NCBI RefSeq assembly: GCF_005217525.1
Contig: NZ_PNXQ01000011.1
Location: 187,645-248,955, forward strand
Direction of reading: 5' to 3'
DNA: 61,311 nt
Source: Paenibacillus terrae
Lineage (GTDB): Bacteria; Bacillota; Bacilli; Paenibacillales; Paenibacillaceae
The notes beneath the pieces were generated by a model. It was given only the letters and a program-made list of their open reading frames with translations. It was not told the DNA's origin and did not search any database. Below, in pieces: positions 47,499 through 56,253 of the stretch (the first letter of the stretch is position 1; every line of letters begins with the position of its first letter). A program made the position numbers and the translations under genes.

Positions 47499-48563
47499 GT
47501 GAAACTTACTAAAGGGGGAGACGAGGAAATGCCTGCATTGATTTTTGATGAGGAACAAATTAAACAGGTGATCGACCGGGTGGTGGAACGCACATTTCAA
47601 ATGGACTATAGCTGGGATTGGCCGGGTGGTGTGGCCTTTTACGGGGTGTGTGAAGCCTATGAAGCAACCGGGAACGAGAAGTATTTGATCAAATTAAAGG
47701 AATGGGTCGATGAAAATATTGCAGATGGACTTCCACCGCTCTCGGTGAACGGCGTGTCTGTGGGACACTGCTTGCTGACGCTGTATCAGGCTACAGGAGA
47801 GCAAAAGTATCTTGATATCGCCACCGAAATGGCGGAATTTCTGGCGAAGAAAGCCGAGCGGTTCGCCGACGGCATTTTCCAGCATACGGTGAATTCAGTT
47901 CATGATGTATTTCCGCAGCAAGCGTGGGTGGATACGATGTTTATGGCAGGCTATTATTTGCTGCGCATCGGTCATTTGCTGGGTAACAAGGAATATTGGG
48001 AGGACGGTATCCGGCAATATCACGGGCATGAGGAATTTTTGCAGGACCCGGATACGAATTTGTATTATCACGGCTGGGATCATGCGAACCAAAGCCGGAT
48101 GTCAGGTATTTACTGGGCGCGGGGAAATTCGTGGGCTGCACTCACAATGGCAAAAGCGCTGAAATTCGTGGAGGTGCAGCATCCATCCTACATGATCATC
48201 GACGGTTCGCTGCGTGACCAGCTCAGTGCGCTGGTGCGGCTGCAATCCCCGGAAGGGCTGTGGCATACGGTGCTGAATGATGAAACCTCCTATCTGGAAA
48301 CCTCAGGCTCCGCAGGCATTGCGACGGCTTTGCTTATGCAGGGGCGACTTTTTAACAAATACACGCAAAAGGCGATCGACGGTATTCTTTCCCGAATCAA
48401 GGAGGACGGCACTGTGACGGGTGTATCCGCTGGTACCGCCGTGATGAACGATATTGATGGCTACCGCAACGTACCATACAAACGCATTCAGGGCTGGGGA
48501 CAGGGACTGGCGCTCGCTTTTCTGGCCCAACTGCTGCGTACCAAAGAGAATCCATTTGGATAG
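47499..48563 (+). CDS. Unsaturated rhamnogalacturonyl hydrolase, GH105 (YteR/YesR-like)
   Basis: Removes the unsaturated uronic acid from rhamnogalacturonan lyase products. It has 354 residues, an (alpha/alpha)6 barrel, cytoplasmic. The catalytic Asp corresponds to Asp145 in QAWVDTMFMAGYY; other conserved blocks are YYHGWDHANQSRMSGIYWARGNSWA and RIQGWGQGLAL. AAGGAGG (47484-47490) precedes GTG 47499; an ATG at 47529 is a second option. This enzyme is the best evidence that the operon uses rhamnogalacturonan. Confidence 0.93.
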   Translation: MKLTKGGDEEMPALIFDEEQIKQVIDRVVERTFQMDYSWDWPGGVAFYGVCEAYEATGNEKYLIKLKEWVDENIADGLPPLSVNGVSVGHCLLTLYQATGEQKYLDIATEMAEFLAKKAERFADGIFQHTVNSVHDVFPQQAWVDTMFMAGYYLLRIGHLLGNKEYWEDGIRQYHGHEEFLQDPDTNLYYHGWDHANQSRMSGIYWARGNSWAALTMAKALKFVEVQHPSYMIIDGSLRDQLSALVRLQSPEGLWHTVLNDETSYLETSGSAGIATALLMQGRLFNKYTQKAIDGILSRIKEDGTVTGVSAGTAVMNDIDGYRNVPYKRIQGWGQGLALAFLAQLLRTKENPFG

Positions 48564-48618
48564 TTTGTGAATAGCATAGGGATGCAAAAAGTATTATAGG
48601 TGAAAGGAGCCGGATAGC

Positions 48619-49023
48619 ATGGAAAATACTGAGCTTTCTAAGGAAAAAGTAAACCAGCCGCGGGGCAGTTTATTCTGGGTTATTCCCGATGGCTATATTC
48701 CACCTGAAAGCCGGGGAGAGCTGCTTAGTCATGAGAGTATATGTGTGCTGAACTGTGGAACCCGAGCGGCCAAGCTGAGCATAGACATCTATTTTGAGGA
48801 CCGCGAGCCGTTGGAGGGATTGATCGAGGTGGTGGAAGGAAGGCGAACTCGCCATATCCGCACGGCCTCCTTGGAGAGGGATGGTGAACGGATTCCGGCA
48901 GGCATTCCCTATGCGATTACGGTCACCAGCGATGTGCCGGTGATTGTGCAATATAGCAGACTGGACACGACACAGCCAGAACTGGCGCTAATGAGCGTCA
49001 TGGCGTACCCGGTTGAAGGGTGA
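48619..49023 (+). CDS. ASRT-family protein (Anabaena sensory rhodopsin transducer homologue)
   Basis: A beta-sandwich protein of 134 residues. Marker segments are LFWVIPDGYIPPES, LLSHESICVLNCG, the RRTRHIRTASLE block, and VPVIVQYSRLDTTQPELALMSVMAY. No rhodopsin gene is nearby. ASRT-like proteins have been proposed to be small-molecule (possibly sugar) binding domains, and that fits this setting better than light sensing. GAAAGGAG precedes ATG 48619. It is the last gene of the rhamnogalacturonan cluster. Confidence 0.9.
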   Translation: MENTELSKEKVNQPRGSLFWVIPDGYIPPESRGELLSHESICVLNCGTRAAKLSIDIYFEDREPLEGLIEVVEGRRTRHIRTASLERDGERIPAGIPYAITVTSDVPVIVQYSRLDTTQPELALMSVMAYPVEG

Positions 49024-49092
49024 GATATTGGCTTGAGCGGGATATTTAATCTCAAGTGAACCATTCTAAGTAAAATAGATGAAATGAAAAAG

Positions 49093-49136
49093 AAATCCTC
49101 AAGATGGTCATTTATTCCAACTCGGGGATTTTTTTT
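49093..49136. terminator. Terminator after the rhamnogalacturonan cluster
   Basis: AAATCCTC (49093-49100) pairs with GGGGATTT (49125-49132), followed by a T-run. The loop is about 24 bases. Confidence 0.65.
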
Positions 49137-49165
49137 GTGTTACAACCGTGAGCATTTATATTGCT

Positions 49166-50125
49166 TCAATCCACTTTTAGTGGTTCTACAGCAGATAATT
49201 TTTGCGACTTTAAGCTTTTCCGGCCTCCAAAATTGGTGCCTAACACCCCGATAATAATAATAATTGCCCCGATAATATGATAGTATGCGAGCTGCTCCTT
49301 CAAAATATAAGCACCTGCCATCATGGAAATGAGAGTTGATAAATTACCGATCACACTCATTTTGGAGGCTTCGATCCACTTCAAGGCAAAGCTTGATAGC
49401 AGCGAGGTCACGAGGGTAGACAGAATGCCCAGATAAGCCAGTGCCAGCCAGTAATCAGGCTTTACCAGAGGGGCAGTATAACTGCTCATGGAACCGTCTA
49501 TGGCATGATATCCCAGCGCCACCAAGTTAAAAACGACACATCCCAAAATGGAGGTAACATAAGTCAGTTCCATCGGGCTGTATTTTTGTGTCAATGGACG
49601 AGCCAGCACATTATACCCGGATAGACAAACAGCAGAGAGCACGAGCAAAAGAATACCACCAAAGCTATTGGAGGCCAGGGGCGCTCCGCTTTTCATCACG
49701 AATATAAAAATAACGCCTGCTACAGAGAGCAGCAAGGAGAGCTTTTGGATAACCGTAGTCCGCTCTTTAATAAAATAGGACGCCAGCAGCAGCGTGAATA
49801 TGGGAACGGTTGCCTGAATAATGCCGCCTTCCGATGAAGAGGTGCTCATCAGCCCGAAGGCTTGCAATGGAAAATACACTAAAGGCGAGAGCAGCGCCAG
49901 CGGTAAAATACGCAGGATATCGCGCCGCGTGATGTTAATCCTGATCCAGCCCAACACTACCGGAACCGTCAAAGCGATAAAAGACAAAGCAAAGCGGTGG
50001 GCGATTACATCCAGCGGGCTGGCTTCGGTGACCGTCAGCTTCACAAACAAAAATGAAAAACCGAGTATAGCGGCATAGCTGAGAGCAGCCAGGTAGGCGA
50101 CTCCAGTTTTGGAACGATTGTGCAT
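49166..50125 (-). CDS. EamA/DMT-superfamily transporter
   Basis: A membrane protein of 319 residues with ten predicted helices in two EamA repeats (about 20-150 and 165-300). It is probably an exporter of amino acids or another metabolite; the substrate cannot be told. GGAGG lies before ATG 50125. A near-perfect operator-like dyad lies upstream at 50249-50266. Confidence 0.9.
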   Translation of the reverse strand: MHNRSKTGVAYLAALSYAAILGFSFLFVKLTVTEASPLDVIAHRFALSFIALTVPVVLGWIRINITRRDILRILPLALLSPLVYFPLQAFGLMSTSSSEGGIIQATVPIFTLLLASYFIKERTTVIQKLSLLLSVAGVIFIFVMKSGAPLASNSFGGILLLVLSAVCLSGYNVLARPLTQKYSPMELTYVTSILGCVVFNLVALGYHAIDGSMSSYTAPLVKPDYWLALAYLGILSTLVTSLLSSFALKWIEASKMSVIGNLSTLISMMAGAYILKEQLAYYHIIGAIIIIIGVLGTNFGGRKSLKSQKLSAVEPLKVD

Positions 50126-50248
50126 GATAAACCTCCGTAATGAATGGCTCAGGTATTTTTTTTAATTAGCCTGTGCTGAATGATTTCAACATGTTGCTCC
50201 TCCCAATATACCCGGATGGCGTAATTTGATACAATCCATAAAACATAC

Positions 50249-50266
50249 AACTGTACGGGTACAGTT
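50249..50266. promoter_or_regulatory. Operator-like dyad upstream of EamA gene
   Basis: AACTGTAC, GG, GTACAGTT is a perfect 8+8 inverted repeat, 124 bases upstream of the EamA start. It may bind a regulator encoded elsewhere. The binder is unknown. Confidence 0.4.
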
Positions 50267-50269
50267 TGC

Positions 50270-50333
50270 AAAATAAAAAACCGGAAGGCAGTCTCAAAGG
50301 TGGGATATCCCAGTCCTTAAAGCTGCTTCCGGC
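50270..50333 (-). terminator. Terminator of hemL (minus strand)
   Basis: On the minus strand, GGCCGGAAGCAG and CTGCCTTCCGG form the outer stem, with an inner palindrome GGGATATCCC, and TTTTTTATTTT follows. It lies 38 bases after the hemL stop. Confidence 0.8.
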
Positions 50334-50370
50334 CCTAATCATATCAAGATTCCATCATTTACTGATCTGC

Positions 50371-51690
50371 TTACTTGCCCTGTGCCATTGCATGGAAAGA
50401 ATCGTCCGCTGCTTCCAGCGTAGTATCCACATCTTCATCTGTGTGTGCCGTTGTGAGGAACCATGCTTCGTACTTCGACGGAGCCAGATGAATACCGCGA
50501 TCCAGCATATGACGGAAGAAGGAAGCGAACGCTTCGCCGTCCGTATTCTGTGCCTCATCGTAGTTCGTGATCGGATGATCACAGAAATGCGTCGAGAATG
50601 CTCCACGGATGCGGTTAATCGTCAACGGCACGCCATGACGCTCGGCTGAGGAAGCGATGCCGTCCGTCAGTCTCACGGCGAGACGTTCCATCTCTTCATA
50701 CACGCCTTCGCCTTGAAGTACTTCAAGGCATGCAATGCCTGACGAGATGGAAGCCGGGTTGCCCGCCATGGTGCCCGCTTGATAAGCCGGGCCGAGTGGA
50801 GCAACCTGCTCCATTACATGCTTGCTGCCGCCGTAGGCACCGATCGGCAGGCCGCCGCCCATAATTTTACCCAGCGCCGTCAAATCCGGCTGAATCGCAT
50901 CATGATTGTCCAACCCGGCGTACGTTTGGGTGGAGCCGTAGTGGAAGCGGAACGCAGTAATGACCTCGTCATAGATGACGAGTGAACCGTTCGCCCGTGC
51001 CATTGAGCATAGCCCTTCCAGAAAACCGGGCTGCGGCATCACCATGCCGAAATTGCCGACAATCGGCTCGACCATGACGGCTGCCACATCGTCGCTCCAG
51101 CGCTCCAGGGCTTGGCGCAGCGCGTCCAGATCATTGAAGGGCACGGTAATCACCTCGCTCGCAATGTTGGTCGTAATGCCTGCGCTGTCTGGTATACCCA
51201 GCGTGGACGGGCCAGAGCCTGCGGCTACGAGCACCAGATCCGAGTGACCGTGGTAGCAGCCTGCAAATTTGATGATCTTGTTTCGCTTCGTATAGGCCCG
51301 TGCAACACGGATCGTCGTCATGACTGCTTCTGTGCCGGAATTCACAAACCGGACCTTGTCCATGGAAGGAATGGCTTCCTTTAGCATCTTGGCAAGCTTG
51401 ATTTCCAATACCGTAGAGGTTCCGTACAATACCCCGTTCGCCGCCGCCTCACTAATGGCCTTGGTAATATGAGGGTGGGCATGCCCGGTAATAATAGGGC
51501 CGTAAGCCGCTAAATAATCAATGTACCGATTATCATCCTCGTCCCAGAAATGAGCGCCTTTGGCGCGTTTCATAAATACCGGAGCACCGCCGCCCACCGC
51601 CTTGAAAGAGCGTGAAGGACTGTTTACGCCCCCGACAATATGCACCAGTGCTTCTTTATATAATGCTTCGGAGGTTTCCCGTTTCATCAT
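50371..51690 (-). CDS. hemL: Glutamate-1-semialdehyde 2,1-aminomutase
   Basis: PLP enzyme that converts glutamate-1-semialdehyde to 5-aminolevulinate for heme. Its 439 residues carry [28 protein letters not shown], and the PLP lysine in [16 protein letters not shown]. It stands alone and is not in a hemAXCDBL cluster, so it may be the second copy (GsaB type, as in Bacillus). No other hem gene is in the window. The start 51690 has AAAGGAAG upstream; tandem ATGs follow. Confidence 0.92.
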   Translation of the reverse strand: MMKRETSEALYKEALVHIVGGVNSPSRSFKAVGGGAPVFMKRAKGAHFWDEDDNRYIDYLAAYGPIITGHAHPHITKAISEAAANGVLYGTSTVLEIKLAKMLKEAIPSMDKVRFVNSGTEAVMTTIRVARAYTKRNKIIKFAGCYHGHSDLVLVAAGSGPSTLGIPDSAGITTNIASEVITVPFNDLDALRQALERWSDDVAAVMVEPIVGNFGMVMPQPGFLEGLCSMARANGSLVIYDEVITAFRFHYGSTQTYAGLDNHDAIQPDLTALGKIMGGGLPIGAYGGSKHVMEQVAPLGPAYQAGTMAGNPASISSGIACLEVLQGEGVYEEMERLAVRLTDGIASSAERHGVPLTINRIRGAFSTHFCDHPITNYDEAQNTDGEAFASFFRHMLDRGIHLAPSKYEAWFLTTAHTDEDVDTTLEAADDSFHAMAQGK

Positions 51691-51737
51691 CCAAAACTTC
51701 CTTTCCGTTCATTAAAATAGGGTATACACACGCCAAA

Positions 51738-51758
51738 GGGCAGCGTTCGCGGCTGCCC
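51738..51758 (-). terminator. Terminator of LCP gene (minus strand)
   Basis: GGGCAGC (51738-51744) pairs with GCTGCCC (51752-51758). Read on the minus strand it is followed by TTTGG, a short tail. Confidence 0.5.
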
Positions 51759-51771
51759 CCTGCATACATCA

Positions 51772-52890
51772 TTATAGCTCTTTTTGTCCTGTCTTTGTTG
51801 TCGATTGTGTGGCAGCAGCATCACTGGCTTTGCTGCCACCCGTGAAAGAAGCCTTATCCGTCTTGGACGATGATGCACTGCCCGGTTGCTTCGTGTTGTT
51901 TTGATCCTTATTTTGTTCCTGTGTCTGTACAGGAGGATTGTTGAATATATCCTGCACGTACTTTTTCAATTCTTCCGGATCGCGGACGGTAAGAACCTCC
52001 GCACCGCCTACATTTTCTTCCCCGAGCAGCTTCATCGGCGGAACCTGCTCGCTGCCAGCAAAGTTGCTTTGGTAGCCGACGTTTGCCAGCCTCCACATAT
52101 CGTTGACACTGAGATTTGTATCAATATACGGGTTTACCTGCTGCAAAATGCTCGGCAGATTGGCAATGGAGGTCGTGCTCCGCATTTTCTGTGCTATAGC
52201 CTCCAAAAATGCACGCTGACGCCCTGACCGGGAGAAGTCCGACATGGCATCGTGGCGAAACCGCACGTATTGAAGCGCCTCTTTGCCTCCCAGATGCTGC
52301 ATGCCCTTTTTCAAGTCAATATCGTATTCATGCTTATCGGCATTACTTGTATAATGCATATCTTTTTCGACTTCAAAATCAATACCGCCTACGGCATCCA
52401 CCAGCTTGATGAACCCCTGAAAATCGGTATACACATAATATTGCACCGGAATGCCCAGCAGATCACCAGCTGTCTTCATGGCCGTGTTGGGACCGTGAGT
52501 AATGGCGGTGTTAATCCGATTTTTATCGTAGCCGGGAATATCCACGTACGTATCACGCAAAATAGAGAAGAGGTGAATCTTTTTCTTGACGGGGTCCAGC
52601 GATACGACCATCATGCTGTCCGACCGGGGGACTTCCCCTTTTTGGATACCACGGCCATCGACACCCATCAGCAAAATGTTGACCGGATCCGTACCTTCCC
52701 ACTTAGGCGGGTCTGGTGTGCGCACCTGATCGACCTGATTTACATTTTTGAATGGGGAGTTCGCACCCTCTTTATGCAGATTATCCAGTTGATTATAAAT
52801 GGATGAAAAATAATACACGGCAAAGCCGACAATCGCGACGATAATCACGGCTAGAACCGACCATATCGTCCTTTTGGTTCTGCTTGTCAT
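51772..52890 (-). CDS. LCP (LytR-CpsA-Psr) family cell-wall ligase
   Basis: Transfers wall teichoic acid or other polymers onto peptidoglycan at the outer face of the membrane. It has 372 residues: one N-terminal transmembrane segment (IWSVLAVIIVAIVGFAVYYF), then the LCP domain with the Asp/Arg signature (NILLMGVDGR, RSDSMMVVSLD, ILRDTYVDIPGYDKNRIN, RFRHDAMSDFSRSGRQR). The C-terminal 60 residues are Gln/Ser/Thr-rich and disordered. AAAGGGAGAG precedes ATG 52890. Confidence 0.93.
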   Translation of the reverse strand: MTSRTKRTIWSVLAVIIVAIVGFAVYYFSSIYNQLDNLHKEGANSPFKNVNQVDQVRTPDPPKWEGTDPVNILLMGVDGRGIQKGEVPRSDSMMVVSLDPVKKKIHLFSILRDTYVDIPGYDKNRINTAITHGPNTAMKTAGDLLGIPVQYYVYTDFQGFIKLVDAVGGIDFEVEKDMHYTSNADKHEYDIDLKKGMQHLGGKEALQYVRFRHDAMSDFSRSGRQRAFLEAIAQKMRSTTSIANLPSILQQVNPYIDTNLSVNDMWRLANVGYQSNFAGSEQVPPMKLLGEENVGGAEVLTVRDPEELKKYVQDIFNNPPVQTQEQNKDQNNTKQPGSASSSKTDKASFTGGSKASDAAATQSTTKTGQKEL

Positions 52891-52961
52891 GGATGCTCTC
52901 CCTTTCGCTTTTCAATTCATTACATTATAATTTCTTTTTGGAGCACAATCAATTTAACTAT

Positions 52962-52977
52962 GGATTTTATAAAATCC
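52962..52977. repeat. Palindrome GGATTTTATAAAATCC
   Basis: A perfect 16-base palindrome 18 bases upstream of the ABC ATPase start, similar to the element at 31011-31028. It could be an operator or an RNA leader hairpin. Confidence 0.35.
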
Positions 52978-52994
52978 TGAATGTGAGGTATGAC

Positions 52995-54044
52995 ATGCTG
53001 GCAATTGATGTGCAGGATCTGCGCAAAACATTTAAAGTGCAAAAAAACCGCGAGGGACTGAAAGGAGCCTTCCTTGATTTATTCGCCCGCGAATACAACG
53101 AGGTGGCCGCGGTCAAAGATATTTCCTTCGGTATTCCGCAGGGAGAAATATGTGGCTATATTGGTGAAAACGGAGCTGGAAAGTCCACCACCATCAAGAT
53201 GCTCACTGGTATTCTTGTGCCAACGTCTGGACATCTCAAAGTAGGCGGTTTTGTTCCTTACGAGGAACGTGAGAAATTCGTAAGTAATATCGGCGTTGTT
53301 TTCGGACAGCGCAGCCAGCTATGGTGGGATATCGGCGTGATTGAGTCTTTTCAGTTGCTGCGCAAAGTATATCAGGTTCCGGCCACAGACTTCAAACGCA
53401 GGCTGGATGAGCTGGTAGAGCGGCTCCAATTACAGGACCTGTTAAGCCGCCCGGTGCGCAAGCTTAGTCTCGGGCAGCGGATGCGTTGTGAATTGGTGGC
53501 TGCACTGCTGCACAATCCGTCCATCGTTTTTCTGGACGAGCCGACTATTGGACTTGATATTATGGTGAAGTCTGAAATCCGCGAATTTCTGAAGGACATG
53601 AATCGGGATCACGGTACGACGATTTTGCTGACAACCCATGATTTGCAGGATATTGAAGCGCTGTGCTCGCGCGTCATTATGCTGGATGACGGGAATATCA
53701 TCTATGATGGTGGTCTGGAGGATTTGAAGGCACGTTGGGGTACAGGTCGTGAGGTACAGTTCCAGTTCGGCGTGCCCACCCAGCTTGAGAAATTACAAGC
53801 GTGGACAGCGGACATGCCGCTGGCTTGGACGGCGGATAATGATTTGGCTGCCAAGGTGTGGATTCCGCTTCATATTAACGTATCGGATGTACTGGCCAGC
53901 GTAGTCGGGCGTACGGATATTACGGATATCAAAATCATTGAAACGAACACCGATGATATCGTGCGTAGCATCTACCAATCCGGCTCGGCGGAACGCAAGG
54001 GCAATCCCGTGCTTCCGGCAGTGGAGGCCAAAGTCCATGCTTAG
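52995..54044 (+). CDS. ABC-2 exporter ATPase
   Basis: The ATPase of an ABC-2 type exporter, 349 residues. Walker A is GENGAGKST and the signature is KLSLGQRMRCELVAALL, the LSLGQ form typical of this subfamily (not LSGGQ); Walker B is IVFLDEPTIGLD. The C-terminal 110 residues form an extra regulatory domain. GAGGT lies before ATG 52995. The following two genes encode the membrane partners. The substrate is unknown. Confidence 0.93.
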   Translation: MLAIDVQDLRKTFKVQKNREGLKGAFLDLFAREYNEVAAVKDISFGIPQGEICGYIGENGAGKSTTIKMLTGILVPTSGHLKVGGFVPYEEREKFVSNIGVVFGQRSQLWWDIGVIESFQLLRKVYQVPATDFKRRLDELVERLQLQDLLSRPVRKLSLGQRMRCELVAALLHNPSIVFLDEPTIGLDIMVKSEIREFLKDMNRDHGTTILLTTHDLQDIEALCSRVIMLDDGNIIYDGGLEDLKARWGTGREVQFQFGVPTQLEKLQAWTADMPLAWTADNDLAAKVWIPLHINVSDVLASVVGRTDITDIKIIETNTDDIVRSIYQSGSAERKGNPVLPAVEAKVHA

Positions 54045-54831
54045 CGTATATACCGATTTTATTCGTATCCGGTTTCTCACCATGCTCGCTTATCGTGTAA
54101 ACTATTATACGGGCATATTAATTTATTCCATGAATATTGGTGTATATTATTTCACGTATAAAGCGATTTATGGAGATGCGGGCAGCATCGGTGGCTTTTC
54201 CGCAGCCCAAATGACGACCTATGTAGCTGTATCGTGGATGGCGAGGGCCTTTTATTTCAACAATCTGGATCGTGAAATTTCGACAGAGATTCGTGATGGC
54301 AGCATTGCCATCCAGATGATCCGGCCGTATAACTATGTGCTGGTCAAAGTCATGCAGGGGCTTGGCGAGGGGATGTTCCGTTTCCTGCTGTTTATGATCC
54401 CGGGCATGGCGATTGCGATGCTGCTGTTTCCAGTGACGTTGCCGACAGATCCTGTAGCATGGATCAGTTTCCTCGTGATGCTGTTTTTCAGTTTTATGAT
54501 CAATACCCAAATCAATATTATTACGGGGCTGACGGCCTTTTTTGTTGAAAATAACGAGGGTATGATGCGCATGAAGCGGGTGGTAGTGGACCTGTTCTCC
54601 GGCCTGATTCTGCCCATCAGCCTGTTTCCGGGCTGGCTGGCGACCTTTGCCCAGTGGCTGCCGTTTCAGGCGATTACGTATTTGCCCGGCTCGGTATTTA
54701 CCGGACGAGTAAAAGGCGTGGGTATTTGGAATGTACTGGGTATCCAAATCATTTGGCTGGTCGTTCTGCTCGTGCCGATGATTATCATTTGGCGACTGGC
54801 GCGCAGACGTCTGTTCGTGCAGGGAGGGTAA
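54037..54831 (+). CDS. ABC-2 permease (first)
   Basis: A membrane protein of 264 residues with about six helices, in the ABC-2 permease superfamily. ATG 54037 overlaps the ATPase stop by eight bases, and GTGGAGG is upstream, which means coupled translation. It starts MLSVYTDFIRIRFLTMLAYR, a pattern shared with the DUF990-type permeases. Confidence 0.9.
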   Translation: MLSVYTDFIRIRFLTMLAYRVNYYTGILIYSMNIGVYYFTYKAIYGDAGSIGGFSAAQMTTYVAVSWMARAFYFNNLDREISTEIRDGSIAIQMIRPYNYVLVKVMQGLGEGMFRFLLFMIPGMAIAMLLFPVTLPTDPVAWISFLVMLFFSFMINTQINIITGLTAFFVENNEGMMRMKRVVVDLFSGLILPISLFPGWLATFAQWLPFQAITYLPGSVFTGRVKGVGIWNVLGIQIIWLVVLLVPMIIIWRLARRRLFVQGG

Positions 54832-54835
54832 GCCG

Positions 54836-55624
54836 ATGATGTACTATTTGGGACTCATTAGCGAATATTTAAAGAATTACATGAAATCCCGGCTAACCTA
54901 CCGCGCGGATTTTTGGGTAGAGGTCATTTCCGACCTGCTGTTTCAGGCAACCAACCTCATTTTTATTTTAGTTATTTTTATGCACACCAACACGTTGGGC
55001 GGTTGGAGTGAAAGTGAAGTCGTGTTCGTCTATGGCTTTTTCATGGTTCCTTACGGATTATTCAGCTGCTTCGTCAACCTGTGGAACTTTAGCGAACGCT
55101 ATATTGTAAAAGGAGAACTGGATCGGGTCATGACCCGTCCTGCGTATAATCTGTTCCAGATTTTCCTTGAAAATGTGGACCCGCCCGCGCTGGTCGGTTC
55201 GGTCATCGGTCTGATCATTATGGGAATCAGCGGAGCGCAGATGGATTTGGCTATGGAGTGGTGGTTCATCCCGGCTCTAATCATCATGAGCCTAAGTGCC
55301 GTAGCGATTTATACGGGAATCTATACCATATTGACTTCTATTTCGTTCTTTTCGGACGCGCCAACAGGAATTATTCCACTCATGTACAATATGCAGAGCT
55401 ACGGACGTTATCCGGTGACAATTTACAACCGTGCGATTCAAGTTGTGCTGACCTGGATTCTGCCGTTTGCTTTTGTTGGCGTATATCCGGCATCCCTTTT
55501 CCTTCATCGGGAGGATATGCAGCATATGGCGCTTTTGACTCCGGTCATGGGAGCTGTATTTCTAACCTTGGGCTTACTGGCATGGAATTTCGGCATTCGG
55601 CGTTACAGAGGTGCGGGTTCTTAG
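54836..55624 (+). CDS. ABC-2 permease (second, DUF990/ABC2_membrane_6 type)
   Basis: The second membrane subunit, 262 residues and six helices, ending NFGIRRYRGAGS. The YRADFWVEVISDLLFQATN and MTRPAYNLFQIF segments are family features. It starts five bases after the previous stop, with GGAGGG before tandem ATGs (54836, 54839). With the first permease it makes a heterodimeric exporter. Confidence 0.9.
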   Translation: MMYYLGLISEYLKNYMKSRLTYRADFWVEVISDLLFQATNLIFILVIFMHTNTLGGWSESEVVFVYGFFMVPYGLFSCFVNLWNFSERYIVKGELDRVMTRPAYNLFQIFLENVDPPALVGSVIGLIIMGISGAQMDLAMEWWFIPALIIMSLSAVAIYTGIYTILTSISFFSDAPTGIIPLMYNMQSYGRYPVTIYNRAIQVVLTWILPFAFVGVYPASLFLHREDMQHMALLTPVMGAVFLTLGLLAWNFGIRRYRGAGS

Positions 55625-55665
55625 GCCGGATCATATGAGAACCCCACAAGAAAGGAGATGATGAG

Positions 55666-56142
55666 ATGTCCACGACATCTACCGCTATTGGACAACCCGC
55701 GCCGGACTTTGAATTGCCGGGAAGTGAAGGGAAAAACGTCAAGCTGTCTGATTTTAGAGGTAGCAGGGTTTTACTGTATTTCTATCCGAAGGATTTGACT
55801 TCCAGTTGCTCGACACAGGCTTGTGACTTTCGGGATAAGCATACGGAGTTTGAAGGCTTGAATACCGTCATTCTGGGGGTGAGTCCTGATCCACTCAAGC
55901 AGCATGACAAGTTTATTACCAAGTACGGACTACCTTTTCAACTGTTATCCGATGAAGAGCATCAGGTGGCTGAAACGTACGGGGTGTGGCAGCAGAAACA
56001 GATGTATGGCAAGCAGTACATGGGCATCGTTCGCTCCACATTCCTTATCGATGAGAACGGTATTTTAATTCATGAATGGCGTGGCTTGAGAGTCAAAGGG
56101 CATATCGATGCTGCGCTGGAGTACATTCGGGAGCAGGCGTAA
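55666..56142 (+). CDS. bcp: Bcp-type thiol peroxidase (peroxiredoxin)
   Basis: Reduces hydrogen peroxide and organic peroxides. It has 158 residues with peroxidatic Cys48 and resolving Cys53 (YPKDLTSSCSTQACDFRD); the usual TPGC motif is TSSC here. The P-x3-T-x2-C pattern and Arg in MGIVRSTFLI are retained. AAAGGAGATG lies before ATG 55666. It follows the ABC permease genes after 41 bases but is functionally separate. Confidence 0.92.
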   Translation: MSTTSTAIGQPAPDFELPGSEGKNVKLSDFRGSRVLLYFYPKDLTSSCSTQACDFRDKHTEFEGLNTVILGVSPDPLKQHDKFITKYGLPFQLLSDEEHQVAETYGVWQQKQMYGKQYMGIVRSTFLIDENGILIHEWRGLRVKGHIDAALEYIREQA

Positions 56143-56157
56143 ATCATAAACATTCTT

Positions 56158-56206
56158 ACACCCTTGGGGACGCTGGTTGTTTTTCAGTCCCAGAGGGTGT
56201 TTTTAC
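56158..56206 (+). terminator. Rho-independent terminator
   Basis: ACACCCTTGGGGAC pairs with GTCCCAGAGGGTGT around a 15-base loop, followed by TTTTT. It ends bcp. Confidence 0.85.
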
Positions 56207-56253
56207 TATGTAATCTCCAACTTTTTTACCTCAGGATGTTATAAAATCCCTCA

